Origin: Butyrivibrio proteoclasticus P6B7
Lineage (GTDB): Bacteria; Bacillota; Clostridia; Lachnospirales; Lachnospiraceae
Direction: 5' to 3'
Assembly (NCBI RefSeq): GCF_000622085.1
Contig: NZ_JHWL01000004.1
Span: forward strand, 1-64,000
DNA: 64,000 nucleotides
Of the stretch, positions 33,372 to 42,358 are shown piece after piece. The notes beneath the pieces were generated by a model. That model made no database searches, had not been told where the DNA came from, and saw only the letters and a program-made list of their open reading frames with translations. Each line of letters opens with the position of its first letter. Position 1 is the first letter of the stretch. Position numbers and translations under genes: made by a program.

Positions 33372-35621
33372 ATGAAGCAAAGAAAAGCGAAATCTAAACA
33401 GAAGTTCACTATAGGAATGAAGAAAAAGCTGGTAGTACTTTTTACATTGGTACTACTGGCTTTCGTTGGATTAGGGGTAAGACTTATTCTGATCACCAAG
33501 AACAACGGTGAGGAGTATGAAAGACAGGTTCTTTCCCAGCAGCAGTATGACTCTGTAACTTTGCCCTTCAGAAGAGGCGAAATCCTTGATTCCAACAATA
33601 CAGTGCTGGCATACAGTGAGAAGGTATACAACGTAATTCTGGATGCCAAGCTTCTTCTTCGCGATGACAAATATCTTGAGCCTACTTTGACAGCTCTTTC
33701 TCAGAATTTCGGTCTGGATCAGGGGGAGATCAGAGCCTACTTAAATGATCATCCAACTTCTCAGTATTATATATTGGCAAAAAAGCTGTCATATGGCCAG
33801 ATCAGTGCATTTCAGGATTTAATAACACCTGGTACCGAAACTTATGATTCCAATATTCAGGGAATTTGGTTTGAGTCATCCTACATCCGCAAATATCCTA
33901 ATGGATCCCTGGCCTGCGACGTTATCGGCTTTACTTCTAATGATAACAACGGCATGTACGGTCTTGAGGAATACTACAATGATACTCTTAGCGGAACTCC
34001 CGGAAGAGAGTACGGATATCTTGATGATGATTCCAATTTGGAAAGAACTACAATTCCTGCCACAGATGGTGACAGCATTGTAACTACTATAGATGGTAAC
34101 CTTCAGACTATCGTTGAGAAGTATCTTCAGGAATTTAACGACGAGTATGCTAACAATGCCAGAGTGGGTAATGGAGCCAACAACGTGGGCTGCATTATTA
34201 TGGATATTCACACCGGTGAGATCCTTGCCATGGCAAGCTATCCTAAGTATGACCTTAACAATCCTCGTGATACAGCCCCACTTATCGGAATGCCTTCTGT
34301 TGATGAGAAGGGTAATAAGATAGCTGGCGAGTCTGTATTTGATTCAGGCGTCTATATTACTGAGGAAATGATAAATGAGTTTTCTGATGATCAGCTTTAT
34401 CAGAACTACAATGCTCTTTGGAAGAATTTCTGTATCAATGATACTTACGAGCCTGGTTCAGTTGCCAAGCCTTTCACAGTGGCAACAGGTATCGAGACCG
34501 GCGCAATTACCGGTAACGAAGCTTATAACTGTCTGGGCGAACTGGAAATTGGTGGATGGCACATTAAGTGTCACAATACCTACGGACATGGAATTGTATC
34601 TGTAGAAAGAGGTATCGAGGTTTCCTGTAACGTAGCCATGATGTACATTGGTCAGGCTATCGGAGTTACCAACTTCACCAAGTTCCAGAAGGACTTTGGT
34701 TTTGGACTTAAGACTAATATCGACCTGGCTGGAGAAGCCAGAACAGAGGGACTTACTTATAACGCTTCCAACATGACTTCCACGGACCTTGCAACCAATA
34801 CCTTTGGACAGGGCTTCAACGTGGACATGATCGAGATGATAACAGGCTTTGCCTCACTTATTAACGGTGGCTACTACTACGAACCTCATGTGGTAAAAAA
34901 GGTTGTAAGTAGCAGTGGAGCTACTATTAAGAGTGTAGAACCAAGAGTCTTAAGACAGACCATTTCTGCAACTACTTCAGAGAAGATTATCCAGTATTGT
35001 AACCAGGTTGTTGCTGGCGAAGAGGGTACTGGTAAGACTGCAAGACCTGCAGGCTACATGATAGGTGGTAAGACTGGTACAGCCCAGACTCTTCCTCGTG
35101 GTAACAGACAGTATGTTGTTTCATTCATGGGCTATGCACCTGCAAATGACCCTGATATCGCTATCTATGTGGTAGTAGACAGACCTAACGTACTTCTTCA
35201 GGACGATGCCAAGTATGCTACAAGAATAGTAAGAGCTATTCTTACAGAGGCGCTTCCTTACCTTAACTATCCAATGACTGAGCCTCTTTCAGAGAAGGAA
35301 CAGCAGGAACTTGAGGAGCTTCGCGAAAAGATGGTTACTCCACCTGTTGCAACCACAGAAGAGACCCAGGAGGGCGAAGAGGGCAATGCAGAAGAAACTC
35401 AGGAAACCCAGGAAGAATCTACAGAAACAGAGGAATCTGTACCTGAGGATAATTCCATTTGGGAGTCATTTGACGTAGACCCTGCAACGGGGTATTATAT
35501 TGACCCGAACACAGGTAATCTTATCGATCCTGTAAATGGAAATGTGATCGGCGGAGATGACGCACTTCCTGATTTTGAGGGAGAAGCCAGTGGTGAAGCG
35601 TCTTCTGCTGGTTCAAATTAG
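33372..35621 (+). CDS. Class B penicillin-binding protein (FtsI/SpoVD type)
   Basis: A 749-residue division transpeptidase: N-terminal membrane anchor (about residues 15-40), dimerisation domain (RRGEILDSNN), and a transpeptidase domain with the active-site serine in EPGSVAKPF (near residue 360), SCN (near 416) and KTGTAQ (near 565). After about residue 650 comes a long acidic Glu/Thr/Gln tail and then a repeat-like end (DPATGYYIDPNTGNLIDP). It cross-links septal peptidoglycan with FtsW. PASTA domains of SpoVD/PBP2x are not evident. Position after ftsL is standard. Confidence 0.9.
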   Translation: MKQRKAKSKQKFTIGMKKKLVVLFTLVLLAFVGLGVRLILITKNNGEEYERQVLSQQQYDSVTLPFRRGEILDSNNTVLAYSEKVYNVILDAKLLLRDDKYLEPTLTALSQNFGLDQGEIRAYLNDHPTSQYYILAKKLSYGQISAFQDLITPGTETYDSNIQGIWFESSYIRKYPNGSLACDVIGFTSNDNNGMYGLEEYYNDTLSGTPGREYGYLDDDSNLERTTIPATDGDSIVTTIDGNLQTIVEKYLQEFNDEYANNARVGNGANNVGCIIMDIHTGEILAMASYPKYDLNNPRDTAPLIGMPSVDEKGNKIAGESVFDSGVYITEEMINEFSDDQLYQNYNALWKNFCINDTYEPGSVAKPFTVATGIETGAITGNEAYNCLGELEIGGWHIKCHNTYGHGIVSVERGIEVSCNVAMMYIGQAIGVTNFTKFQKDFGFGLKTNIDLAGEARTEGLTYNASNMTSTDLATNTFGQGFNVDMIEMITGFASLINGGYYYEPHVVKKVVSSSGATIKSVEPRVLRQTISATTSEKIIQYCNQVVAGEEGTGKTARPAGYMIGGKTGTAQTLPRGNRQYVVSFMGYAPANDPDIAIYVVVDRPNVLLQDDAKYATRIVRAILTEALPYLNYPMTEPLSEKEQQELEELREKMVTPPVATTEETQEGEEGNAEETQETQEESTETEESVPEDNSIWESFDVDPATGYYIDPNTGNLIDPVNGNVIGGDDALPDFEGEASGEASSAGSN

Positions 35622-35642
35622 TAGATAAAGAGGGAAATTGTC

Positions 35643-36608
35643 GTGAACGAGTATTTTCTAAGAACTTTAGCTCCATTATTTATTTCTTTTTTGGTAGCTC
35701 TTTTAATCGGACCAGCTGTTATCAATATGCTTAAAAAGCTTAAGGCTAAGCAGACTGAGAGAGAAGAAGGGCTTGCTTCCCATAAGAAAAAACAGGGAAC
35801 ACCTACCATGGGCGGAATCATATTCTTGACTCCTATGTTTATTATTGGTGTTTGCTACGGAGCATTTCATAAAGAGGTTATTCCGGTTCTTATCCTTACC
35901 TTTGGATTTGGTCTTATTGGATTTCTTGATGACTATATCAAAGTTGTTCAGCAGCACAATCAGGGCCTTTATGCATGGCAAAAGATTCTTGGACAGTTAA
36001 TCATATCAATTGTTTTCGCAGTTTATGTTGAGAGATTTACAGATCTTTCTCTGGCTATGAGAGTTCCATTTACTGATATAATGCTGGATTTTGGGATCTG
36101 GAATATTCCGATTCTTTTCTTTATTGCGCTGGGAACAGCCAATGGTACTAACTTTACAGACGGTGTTGATGGCCTTTGTGCTTCAGTGACCGCTGTTGTA
36201 GCTCTTTTCTTCGCTGTTGCAGGTATTCACTACGGCGCAACAGGTGCAGAGGTTATCTCTTCAGCTATGATGGGAGCCCTTATGGGATATCTTGTTTACA
36301 ATGTATATCCTGGAAAAGTAATGATGGGTGATACCGGATCACTTGCAATCGGTGGCTTTGTAACTGGAATAGCATACGTTATGCAAATGCCTATCTTTAT
36401 CGTTATTGTTGGTTTTATATATGCTCTCGAGGTTATTTCTGTAATCATGCAGGTTTCATATTTTAAGATCACACACGGAAAGAGAATTTTCAGAATGGCG
36501 CCAATTCATCACCATTTTGAGAAGGGTGGCTGGTCTGAGACCAAGGTTGTTTACGTATTTACTGCTGTAACTGTGCTTTTATGCATGGTTGCATATGCTG
36601 GATTATAA
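35643..36608 (+). CDS. mraY: Phospho-MurNAc-pentapeptide transferase
   Basis: A 321-residue polytopic enzyme that makes lipid I from UDP-MurNAc-pentapeptide and undecaprenyl phosphate. Ten hydrophobic helices and the catalytic segments FLDDYIK, TNFTDGVDGL and PIHHHFEKGG are intact. The GTG at 35643 is preceded by GAGGGAAATT. It lies 21 bases after the PBP gene. Confidence 0.95.
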   Translation: MNEYFLRTLAPLFISFLVALLIGPAVINMLKKLKAKQTEREEGLASHKKKQGTPTMGGIIFLTPMFIIGVCYGAFHKEVIPVLILTFGFGLIGFLDDYIKVVQQHNQGLYAWQKILGQLIISIVFAVYVERFTDLSLAMRVPFTDIMLDFGIWNIPILFFIALGTANGTNFTDGVDGLCASVTAVVALFFAVAGIHYGATGAEVISSAMMGALMGYLVYNVYPGKVMMGDTGSLAIGGFVTGIAYVMQMPIFIVIVGFIYALEVISVIMQVSYFKITHGKRIFRMAPIHHHFEKGGWSETKVVYVFTAVTVLLCMVAYAGL

Positions 36609-36628
36609 TTTTTTGAAGGTGGAACACA

Positions 36629-38005
36629 ATGAACGCATCAGAAATTAAAGGTAAAAAAGTTTTAGTTATCGGAACAGGCTTATCCGGAGTTGGATCTGTC
36701 TGGCTTCTTAATCAGGTTGGGGCTATTCCTGTAATGCTTGAGGAGAATACCAAGGTCAGCAAAGAGGATATCATCAAGAAGCTCCACGACGAGGATAAAG
36801 AAAAAACAACTGTTATTGTAGGAGAGATCAGCGATGAAGAGCTGGATTCAATTGCTCTTACAGTTCCAAGCCCAGCAGTTCCTTTGGATTCACCTACAGT
36901 TATGAGAATCAAGAATAAAAATATTCCCATATGGAGCGAGATTGAACTTGCTTACAATTTCGCAAAGGGCAGAGTTGTTGCTATTACAGGAACTAATGGT
37001 AAGACCACTACAACCACACTTGTTGGCGACATCATGAAGGCTTACTACAATTCAGTTTATGTTGTTGGTAACATCGGAGTTTCATACGCAGAGGCTGCAC
37101 CTAAGATGACTGAGGAATCTGTAACAGTTGGTGAGATCAGTTCTTTCCAGCTTGAGGCAGTTGAGAACTTCCATGCCAACGTATCTGCGATCCTTAATAT
37201 CACACCAGATCACCTGAACAGGCACCATACAATGGAGTGCTATGCTCAGATGAAGGAGAATGTGACCAATAACCAGACTAAGGACGACACCTGCGTTCTT
37301 AACTATGACAATGAGTATACAAGGGACTTTGGCAAGAGATGCCCTGCCAAGGTTGTGTATTTTTCAACAAAAGAAAAGCTCTCTGACGGTTTCTTCCTTG
37401 ATGGAGAAGAGATCTTCATGAGTACAGCAGGAAATGCCACAAGAGTTATGAACATTCATGACATGAACCTTGTTGGTATGTGCAATATCGAGAATGTTAT
37501 GGCTGCTATAGCTATGGCTCTTGCCATGGGAGTACCTCTTTCAACAATTCTTTCTGTTATAAGAGACTTCAAGGCAGTTGAGCATAGAATTGAGTACGTG
37601 GCCACAAAGGGCGGCGTAGATTACTACAACGATTCAAAGGGCACTAACCCTGATGCTGCCATCCAGGGAATCAAGGCTATGTGCAAGCCTACAATCCTTA
37701 TTGGCGGCGGCTATGACAAGGGTAGTGAGTACGATGAGTGGATTGAGAACTTTGGTGACAAGGTTAAGATGCTTGTACTTATCGGACAGACTAAGGAAAA
37801 GATAGCAGAGTGTGCCAAGAAGCACGGCTTTGACAAATATGTATTTATGGACACCTATGAGGATGCCCTTAAGTTTTGTACAGAGAATGCAGAAAAGGGC
37901 GACGCAGTTCTTCTTTCACCAGCCTGCGCAAGCTGGGATATGTTCCCAAATTACGAGACTCGTGGTAAGAAGTTCAAGGAGTATGTCAATAAGCTGGCTG
38001 ATTAA
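36629..38005 (+). CDS. murD: UDP-MurNAc-L-alanine:D-glutamate ligase
   Basis: A 458-residue Mur ligase that adds D-Glu to UDP-MurNAc-Ala in the cytoplasm. The ATP loop ITGTNGKTTTTT is near residue 120, followed by NITPDHLNRH and the C-terminal DSKGTNPDA and LLSPACASWDMF signatures. Length is normal. GAAGGTGG precedes the ATG, 20 bases after mraY. Confidence 0.95.
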   Translation: MNASEIKGKKVLVIGTGLSGVGSVWLLNQVGAIPVMLEENTKVSKEDIIKKLHDEDKEKTTVIVGEISDEELDSIALTVPSPAVPLDSPTVMRIKNKNIPIWSEIELAYNFAKGRVVAITGTNGKTTTTTLVGDIMKAYYNSVYVVGNIGVSYAEAAPKMTEESVTVGEISSFQLEAVENFHANVSAILNITPDHLNRHHTMECYAQMKENVTNNQTKDDTCVLNYDNEYTRDFGKRCPAKVVYFSTKEKLSDGFFLDGEEIFMSTAGNATRVMNIHDMNLVGMCNIENVMAAIAMALAMGVPLSTILSVIRDFKAVEHRIEYVATKGGVDYYNDSKGTNPDAAIQGIKAMCKPTILIGGGYDKGSEYDEWIENFGDKVKMLVLIGQTKEKIAECAKKHGFDKYVFMDTYEDALKFCTENAEKGDAVLLSPACASWDMFPNYETRGKKFKEYVNKLAD

Positions 38006-38055
38006 CTGGTATTGGGGGATTGGTTATCAGTCTGCAGGAAAGGTATTGAAGGGGT

Positions 38056-39204
38056 ATGTTAGATAGGATTAAGGCTTTACACAGAGAAAGAGAAGAATCA
38101 TATATTGATTACAGTTTGATCTTTATCACACTGTTTCTTTTGGCCTTTGGTCTTATTATGCTCTATTCCACTAGTTCTTATGAGGCTAATCTCGACTTTG
38201 GAGATTCTGCCTATTATTTCAAGCACCAGCTGATACCAACCCTTCTTGGGCTTGGTGTCATGGTGTTTATGTCTTATTTTCCCTATAGGATATTACAGAA
38301 ATTCGCCATTCCGGTGTATGTTTTCGCGGCAACCCTTCTCTTTTTGCTGATTCCATTTGGTAAAAAGGTCAACGGTGCCAGACGATGGATCGTTATCAAG
38401 GGTATTTCCATTCAGCCTGCGGAGGTCGTTAAGGTGGCGGTTATTATCTTTACCGCAACTCTTATCATTCAGCTTAAAAAGAACCTTCTCAACCCGAGAG
38501 GATTTGGTGTAACCCTTGGATCAGCTCTGATTCAGGCTGGACTTGTATATAAGATTTCCAAGAATCTTAGTTCTGCCATTATCATTGTGGGAATCGCCAT
38601 GGTTATGCTGTTTGTTTCTACACCAGGCTATAAGAGATATATCCTGGCAGCGGTGGCAGTGCTTGGACTGGCTGCTGTGGTGGTTATTCTTATTGCATCC
38701 TCAGAGCAGACAAGTGGTATGAACTACCGATTTGAGCGAGTTCTTGCCTGGCTTGATCCTAATGCCCACGCCAGTGGTAAGGGTTTCCAGACATTGCAGG
38801 CTCTTTATGCTATTGGTTCCGGAGGTGTCTTTGGTAAGGGCCTTGGTGAGAGTATGCAGAAGATGGGCTTTATTCCTGAGGCTCAGAACGATATGATCTT
38901 CTCTATTATCTGCGAAGAGCTGGGACTTTTTGGAGCTATTGCTGTTATGCTGATGTTCATTCTTCTCATCTGGAGACTTATGATCATTGCCAATAACGCA
39001 CCGGATATGTTTGGAGCTCTTTTGGTAATAGGAGTTATGGGACATATTGCTATTCAGGTTATTCTTAACATAGCAGTTGTTACTAATACAATTCCTAATA
39101 CCGGTATTACTCTGCCATTTATCAGTTATGGTGGTTCTGCGGTTATTGTTCAGTTGGCGGAGATTGGCATTGCCCTTAATGTGGCCAGGAATATAGGTAA
39201 GTAA
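38056..39204 (+). CDS. ftsW: SEDS septal glycosyltransferase FtsW
   Basis: A 382-residue SEDS-family protein with about ten membrane helices. It polymerises lipid II at the septum with the class B PBP. Conserved parts include KKVNGARRWI, QPAEVVKVAVI, the extracellular DPNAHASGKGFQ loop and GITLPFISYGGSAVI near the end. GGGG sits before the ATG at 38056. Gene order (after murD, before ftsQ) supports FtsW rather than RodA. murG, usually next, is absent here. Confidence 0.9.
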   Translation: MLDRIKALHREREESYIDYSLIFITLFLLAFGLIMLYSTSSYEANLDFGDSAYYFKHQLIPTLLGLGVMVFMSYFPYRILQKFAIPVYVFAATLLFLLIPFGKKVNGARRWIVIKGISIQPAEVVKVAVIIFTATLIIQLKKNLLNPRGFGVTLGSALIQAGLVYKISKNLSSAIIIVGIAMVMLFVSTPGYKRYILAAVAVLGLAAVVVILIASSEQTSGMNYRFERVLAWLDPNAHASGKGFQTLQALYAIGSGGVFGKGLGESMQKMGFIPEAQNDMIFSIICEELGLFGAIAVMLMFILLIWRLMIIANNAPDMFGALLVIGVMGHIAIQVILNIAVVTNTIPNTGITLPFISYGGSAVIVQLAEIGIALNVARNIGK

Positions 39205-39235
39205 AGAGCTAAAATAAATCAATGTGGATGGAAAT

Positions 39236-40063
39236 ATGGTTAGGAAGAAGAAACGTAGGCGCCCTGTGGCCCGAAGGAAAAGAGAATACGAGGAATTTGA
39301 GTTTCATCCACTTGAAGCTTTTTTGAATTCTTTTAAATATAAGAGGAGCCTGTATATCATTGCCGGGATTATTATCGCAGTTCTCCTGGGAGCAGGCATT
39401 TTCTTTAAGTATATCTATGATAATTACACTGTTACCAACATATATGTTTCAGGAAATACCCATTACACCAATGATGAGATCATTGAAATGGTGCTGGATG
39501 GGAAGCTGAGCCACAACTCACTTTTTCTGTCGCTTAAGTACAGAAATAAGAGTATTGAAGGGGTGCCTTTTATCCAGAAGATGGATGTGGACATACTTTC
39601 TCCGGATACCATCAGGATCAATGTCTATGAGAAGGCTATAGCCGGGTATATCACTTATCTTGGCAGATATATGTACTTTGACAGGGACGGAATCGTGGTG
39701 GAGAGCTCCTACGAGAAGTCGGACAATGTTCCTGAGGTTTTGGGTCTTGAGTTTGATCACGTAATAATTCATGAAAAACTTCCTGTTGAAAACGAGACAG
39801 TTTTTGCGGAAATTCTCGATATTACGCATCTTTTATCCAAGTACAATCTGAAGGCTGATAGGATTTTCTTCGACAGTGATTACAATGTTTATCTTTACTT
39901 TGGGGGTGTGGAGGTAAGCCTTGGAAAAGAGGAATACATTGACGAAAAGATAATTCAGCTTCAGTACATCCTTCCAAATCTGGAAGGAAAAAATGGAATT
40001 CTGGAGATGAAGGACTACGACGAAGGCACAAAAAATGTCACGTTCGAAGAGAAAAAGCAGTAA
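39236..40063 (+). CDS. ftsQ: FtsQ/DivIB-type division protein
   Basis: A 275-residue protein: a highly basic N-terminus (RKKKRRRPVARRKRE), one membrane helix (about residues 45-65), a POTRA domain (VTNIYVSGNTHYTNDEII) and a beta domain ending in a variable tail. It belongs to the FtsQ-FtsL-FtsB (DivIB) divisome complex. Start choice is uncertain: ATG 39236 has GGATGGA upstream, and an in-frame GTG at 39224 is an alternative. Confidence 0.85.
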   Translation: MVRKKKRRRPVARRKREYEEFEFHPLEAFLNSFKYKRSLYIIAGIIIAVLLGAGIFFKYIYDNYTVTNIYVSGNTHYTNDEIIEMVLDGKLSHNSLFLSLKYRNKSIEGVPFIQKMDVDILSPDTIRINVYEKAIAGYITYLGRYMYFDRDGIVVESSYEKSDNVPEVLGLEFDHVIIHEKLPVENETVFAEILDITHLLSKYNLKADRIFFDSDYNVYLYFGGVEVSLGKEEYIDEKIIQLQYILPNLEGKNGILEMKDYDEGTKNVTFEEKKQ

Positions 40064-40104
40064 ATTGTCTTCGTAAAATCGAAAATTTTATTGAAAAAAA
40101 CAGG

Positions 40105-40133
40105 TTGATAATTGCAAAAAAAAATCGTATCAT
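40105..40133 (+). promoter_or_regulatory. Promoter before ftsZ
   Basis: TTGATA (40105-40110), 17-base spacer including an A9 run, TATCAT (40128-40133). The start of ftsZ follows about 40 bases later, so ftsZ can be transcribed apart from the upstream cluster. Confidence 0.6.
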
Positions 40134-40174
40134 AGCTATTAGGAGTCTATGAGGTTTATGAAGGAGGAGTTGTC

Positions 40175-41413
40175 TTGCTGGAGATAAAGTCAAACGATGC
40201 TGAATCTGCATGCAAAATTATTGTCGTCGGGGTTGGCGGTGCAGGTAATAATGCTGTAAATAGAATGGTAGATGAGAATATTACTGGCGTTGAGTTTATC
40301 GGTATTAACACTGATAAACAGGCTCTTCAGCTTTGCAAAGCGCCTAAGCTTTTGCAGATCGGAGAGAAGCTCACCAAGGGTCTTGGTGCCGGAGCTAAGC
40401 CAGAGATTGGCCAGAAGGCCGCAGAGGAGAGCGCAGAGGAGATTTCTGCTGCACTTAAGGGCGCTGATATGGTATTCGTTACCTGTGGTATGGGTGGCGG
40501 AACTGGTACTGGTGCTGCTCCTGTTGTAGCTAAGCTCGCCAAGGAAATGGGTATACTTACTGTAGGCGTAGTTACTAAGCCTTTCAGTTTTGAAGCGCGT
40601 GTTCGTATGCAGAACGCTATGCTTGGTATACAGAATATTAAGACTAATGTGGATACACTTATTGTTATCCCTAATGATAAGCTTCTGCAGATTGTTGACA
40701 GACGTACAACAATGCCAGATGCTCTTAAGAAGGCTGATGAAGTCCTTCAGCAGGCTGTACAGGGAATCACTGATCTTATCAATGTTCCTGCAGTAATCAA
40801 TCTTGATTTCGCTGATGTTCAGACTGTTATGAAGGATAGAGGAATTGCTCATATCGGTATCGGTACTGGTAAGGGCGATGACAAGGCTACTGATGCTGTT
40901 AAGATGGCTGTTGAGTCTCCGCTTCTTGAGACTAAGATCAATGGCGCATCTAATGTTATCATCAATATCTCTGGTGATATCACTCTTACAGATGCATCAG
41001 ATGCTTCTGAGTATGTTCGTCAGCTTGCTGGAAATGATGTTAACATCATCTTCGGTGCTATGTATGATGAGAACAAGACAGATTCCTGCACAATTACAGT
41101 TATTGCAACAGGAATTGATGATAAGGTTAATACAGTTGCAGCAGCTACAGCACCTAAGCCAGCCGCAGCACAGCCACAGCAGGTAGCACAGGCAGGTCCA
41201 GTACATGTATCAGTGCCACAGCCAGCTATGACACCAGTTACACCTGTTACACCAATTCAGCAGGCTGTAACACCAATCATTGGAGCAGACACACCAAGTA
41301 TTAGCGCAGCTACAAGACCAGCTCCAAATCTTACACTCAACAGACCATCAGAGATCAAGAGTACTGTTGAGCCTAAGTCTTTGAAGATACCTGATTTCCT
41401 TCAGAGGAAGTAA
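40175..41413 (+). CDS. ftsZ: Cell division protein FtsZ
   Basis: A 412-residue tubulin homologue forming the Z ring. The GTP signature [15 protein letters not shown] lies near residue 107. The GTPase core runs to about 315 and the variable Ala/Pro/Thr-rich linker to about 385, then the conserved tail [12 protein letters not shown] that binds FtsA/SepF-type partners. The start is TTG at 40175, set by AAGGAGGAG at 40161-40169. No ATG fits. ftsA is not adjacent. Confidence 0.96.
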   Translation: MLEIKSNDAESACKIIVVGVGGAGNNAVNRMVDENITGVEFIGINTDKQALQLCKAPKLLQIGEKLTKGLGAGAKPEIGQKAAEESAEEISAALKGADMVFVTCGMGGGTGTGAAPVVAKLAKEMGILTVGVVTKPFSFEARVRMQNAMLGIQNIKTNVDTLIVIPNDKLLQIVDRRTTMPDALKKADEVLQQAVQGITDLINVPAVINLDFADVQTVMKDRGIAHIGIGTGKGDDKATDAVKMAVESPLLETKINGASNVIINISGDITLTDASDASEYVRQLAGNDVNIIFGAMYDENKTDSCTITVIATGIDDKVNTVAAATAPKPAAAQPQQVAQAGPVHVSVPQPAMTPVTPVTPIQQAVTPIIGADTPSISAATRPAPNLTLNRPSEIKSTVEPKSLKIPDFLQRK

Positions 41414-41433
41414 TCGACAATAATTGAGTATGC

Positions 41434-41467
41434 AAAGCCCTACACCACAGGTGGTGTGGGGCTTTTT
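41434..41467 (+). terminator. Terminator after ftsZ
   Basis: AAAGCCCTACACCAC pairs with GGTGTGGGGCTTT (loop around AGGT), followed by a T-run. Confidence 0.88.
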
Positions 41468-41566
41468 CGTTGCCTTTTTAGGTGAAATGCCCATGGTTAC
41501 CAGCAAGAAACAGTTATAAGTTTTAAAATAATCGATATTAAGTGTAGAAAAACTTGAAAGATAGTG

Positions 41567-41614
41567 ATACAATAGTTTGTGGAGTGATTTAGTTTTTTAT
41601 ACTATATACAGTGG
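41567..41614 (+). promoter_or_regulatory. Two NrdR-box-like sites upstream of nrdR
   Basis: ATACAATAGTTTGTGG (41567-41582) and ATACTATATACAGTGG (41599-41614) resemble the 16-bp NrdR box (palindromes of the ACACTATATATAGTGT type), and their starts are 32 bp apart, about three helical turns. That is the known spacing of paired NrdR boxes. They lie 33-80 bases before nrdR, so self-regulation is suggested. No nrd reductase gene is in the window. Confidence 0.65.
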
Positions 41615-41646
41615 ACATGTCATTATGATAAAACGGAGGTAACTAC

Positions 41647-42159
41647 ATGAAATGCCCATTTTGCGGTAAAGATGACACCAGAGTTATTGATTCAAGACCT
41701 GCAGATGAGAATACATCCATTAGAAGACGTAGAGTATGTGATTCCTGCGGAAAGAGATTTACTACATATGAGAAGGTAGAGACCATTCCACTTATTGTCA
41801 TAAAGAAGGGCGATGTTCGTGAACCATACGACAGAGCCAAGATTGAAGCTGGCGTGTTCAGAGCTTGCCATAAGAGACCAGTCAGTGCTGAGCAGATCAC
41901 CAAGATCGTTGATGCTGTTGAGACTGAAGTGTTTAACATGGAGCAGAAGGAAATTCCTAGCCGTGCTATCGGTGAGATAGTTATGGATAAGATGAAGAAC
42001 TTAGATCCTGTTGCCTATGTTAGATTTGCGTCAGTATATCGCGAGTTTAAGGATGTTAATACCTTTATGGACGAGCTTAAGAGCGTACTTAAGAAAGAGG
42101 CAGAAGGCACAATTACAGATACCACCGATAAGAACACACCTCTTCTTAAAAAGGAATAA
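41647..42159 (+). CDS. nrdR: Ribonucleotide reductase repressor NrdR
   Basis: A 170-residue regulator. N-terminal zinc ribbon (MKCPFCGKDD, CDSCGKRFTTYEK with basic RRRR between), then an ATP-cone domain (about residues 50-140) that senses ATP/dATP and controls reductase genes. Length is a little longer than the common ~150 because of a charged tail. ACGGAGG precedes the ATG. Confidence 0.95.
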   Translation: MKCPFCGKDDTRVIDSRPADENTSIRRRRVCDSCGKRFTTYEKVETIPLIVIKKGDVREPYDRAKIEAGVFRACHKRPVSAEQITKIVDAVETEVFNMEQKEIPSRAIGEIVMDKMKNLDPVAYVRFASVYREFKDVNTFMDELKSVLKKEAEGTITDTTDKNTPLLKKE

Positions 42160-42212
42160 TGATCTTGCATATGATATTTCAATATAATTAGTTCTTTTAA
42201 TTAGAAATCAGG

Positions 42213-42243
42213 CCCCTGCTCAAAAAAGAGCAGGGGTTTTTCC
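42213..42243 (+). terminator. Terminator after nrdR
   Basis: CCCCTGCTC-AAAAAA-GAGCAGGGG followed by TTTTTCC. Confidence 0.92.
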
Positions 42244-42302
42244 TTGACATTTAATTATCAAGGCCTTATATTTGACAATGTGATACGAACAAAGTGTCAC
42301 AT
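42244..42302 (+). promoter_or_regulatory. Promoter and dyad of the peptide ABC operon
   Basis: TTGACA (42244-42249), 17-base spacer, TATATT (42267-42272). Directly downstream, at the likely start site, ATGTGATAC (42278-42286) and GTGTCACAT (42294-42302) form an inverted repeat with a 7-base spacer, a plausible repressor site. The regulator is unknown. Confidence 0.6.
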
Positions 42303-42358
42303 CTGCTGTTTATATCATGTACAGCGTTTTACAATTTCATAAGGAGGAAGATTTTAAC

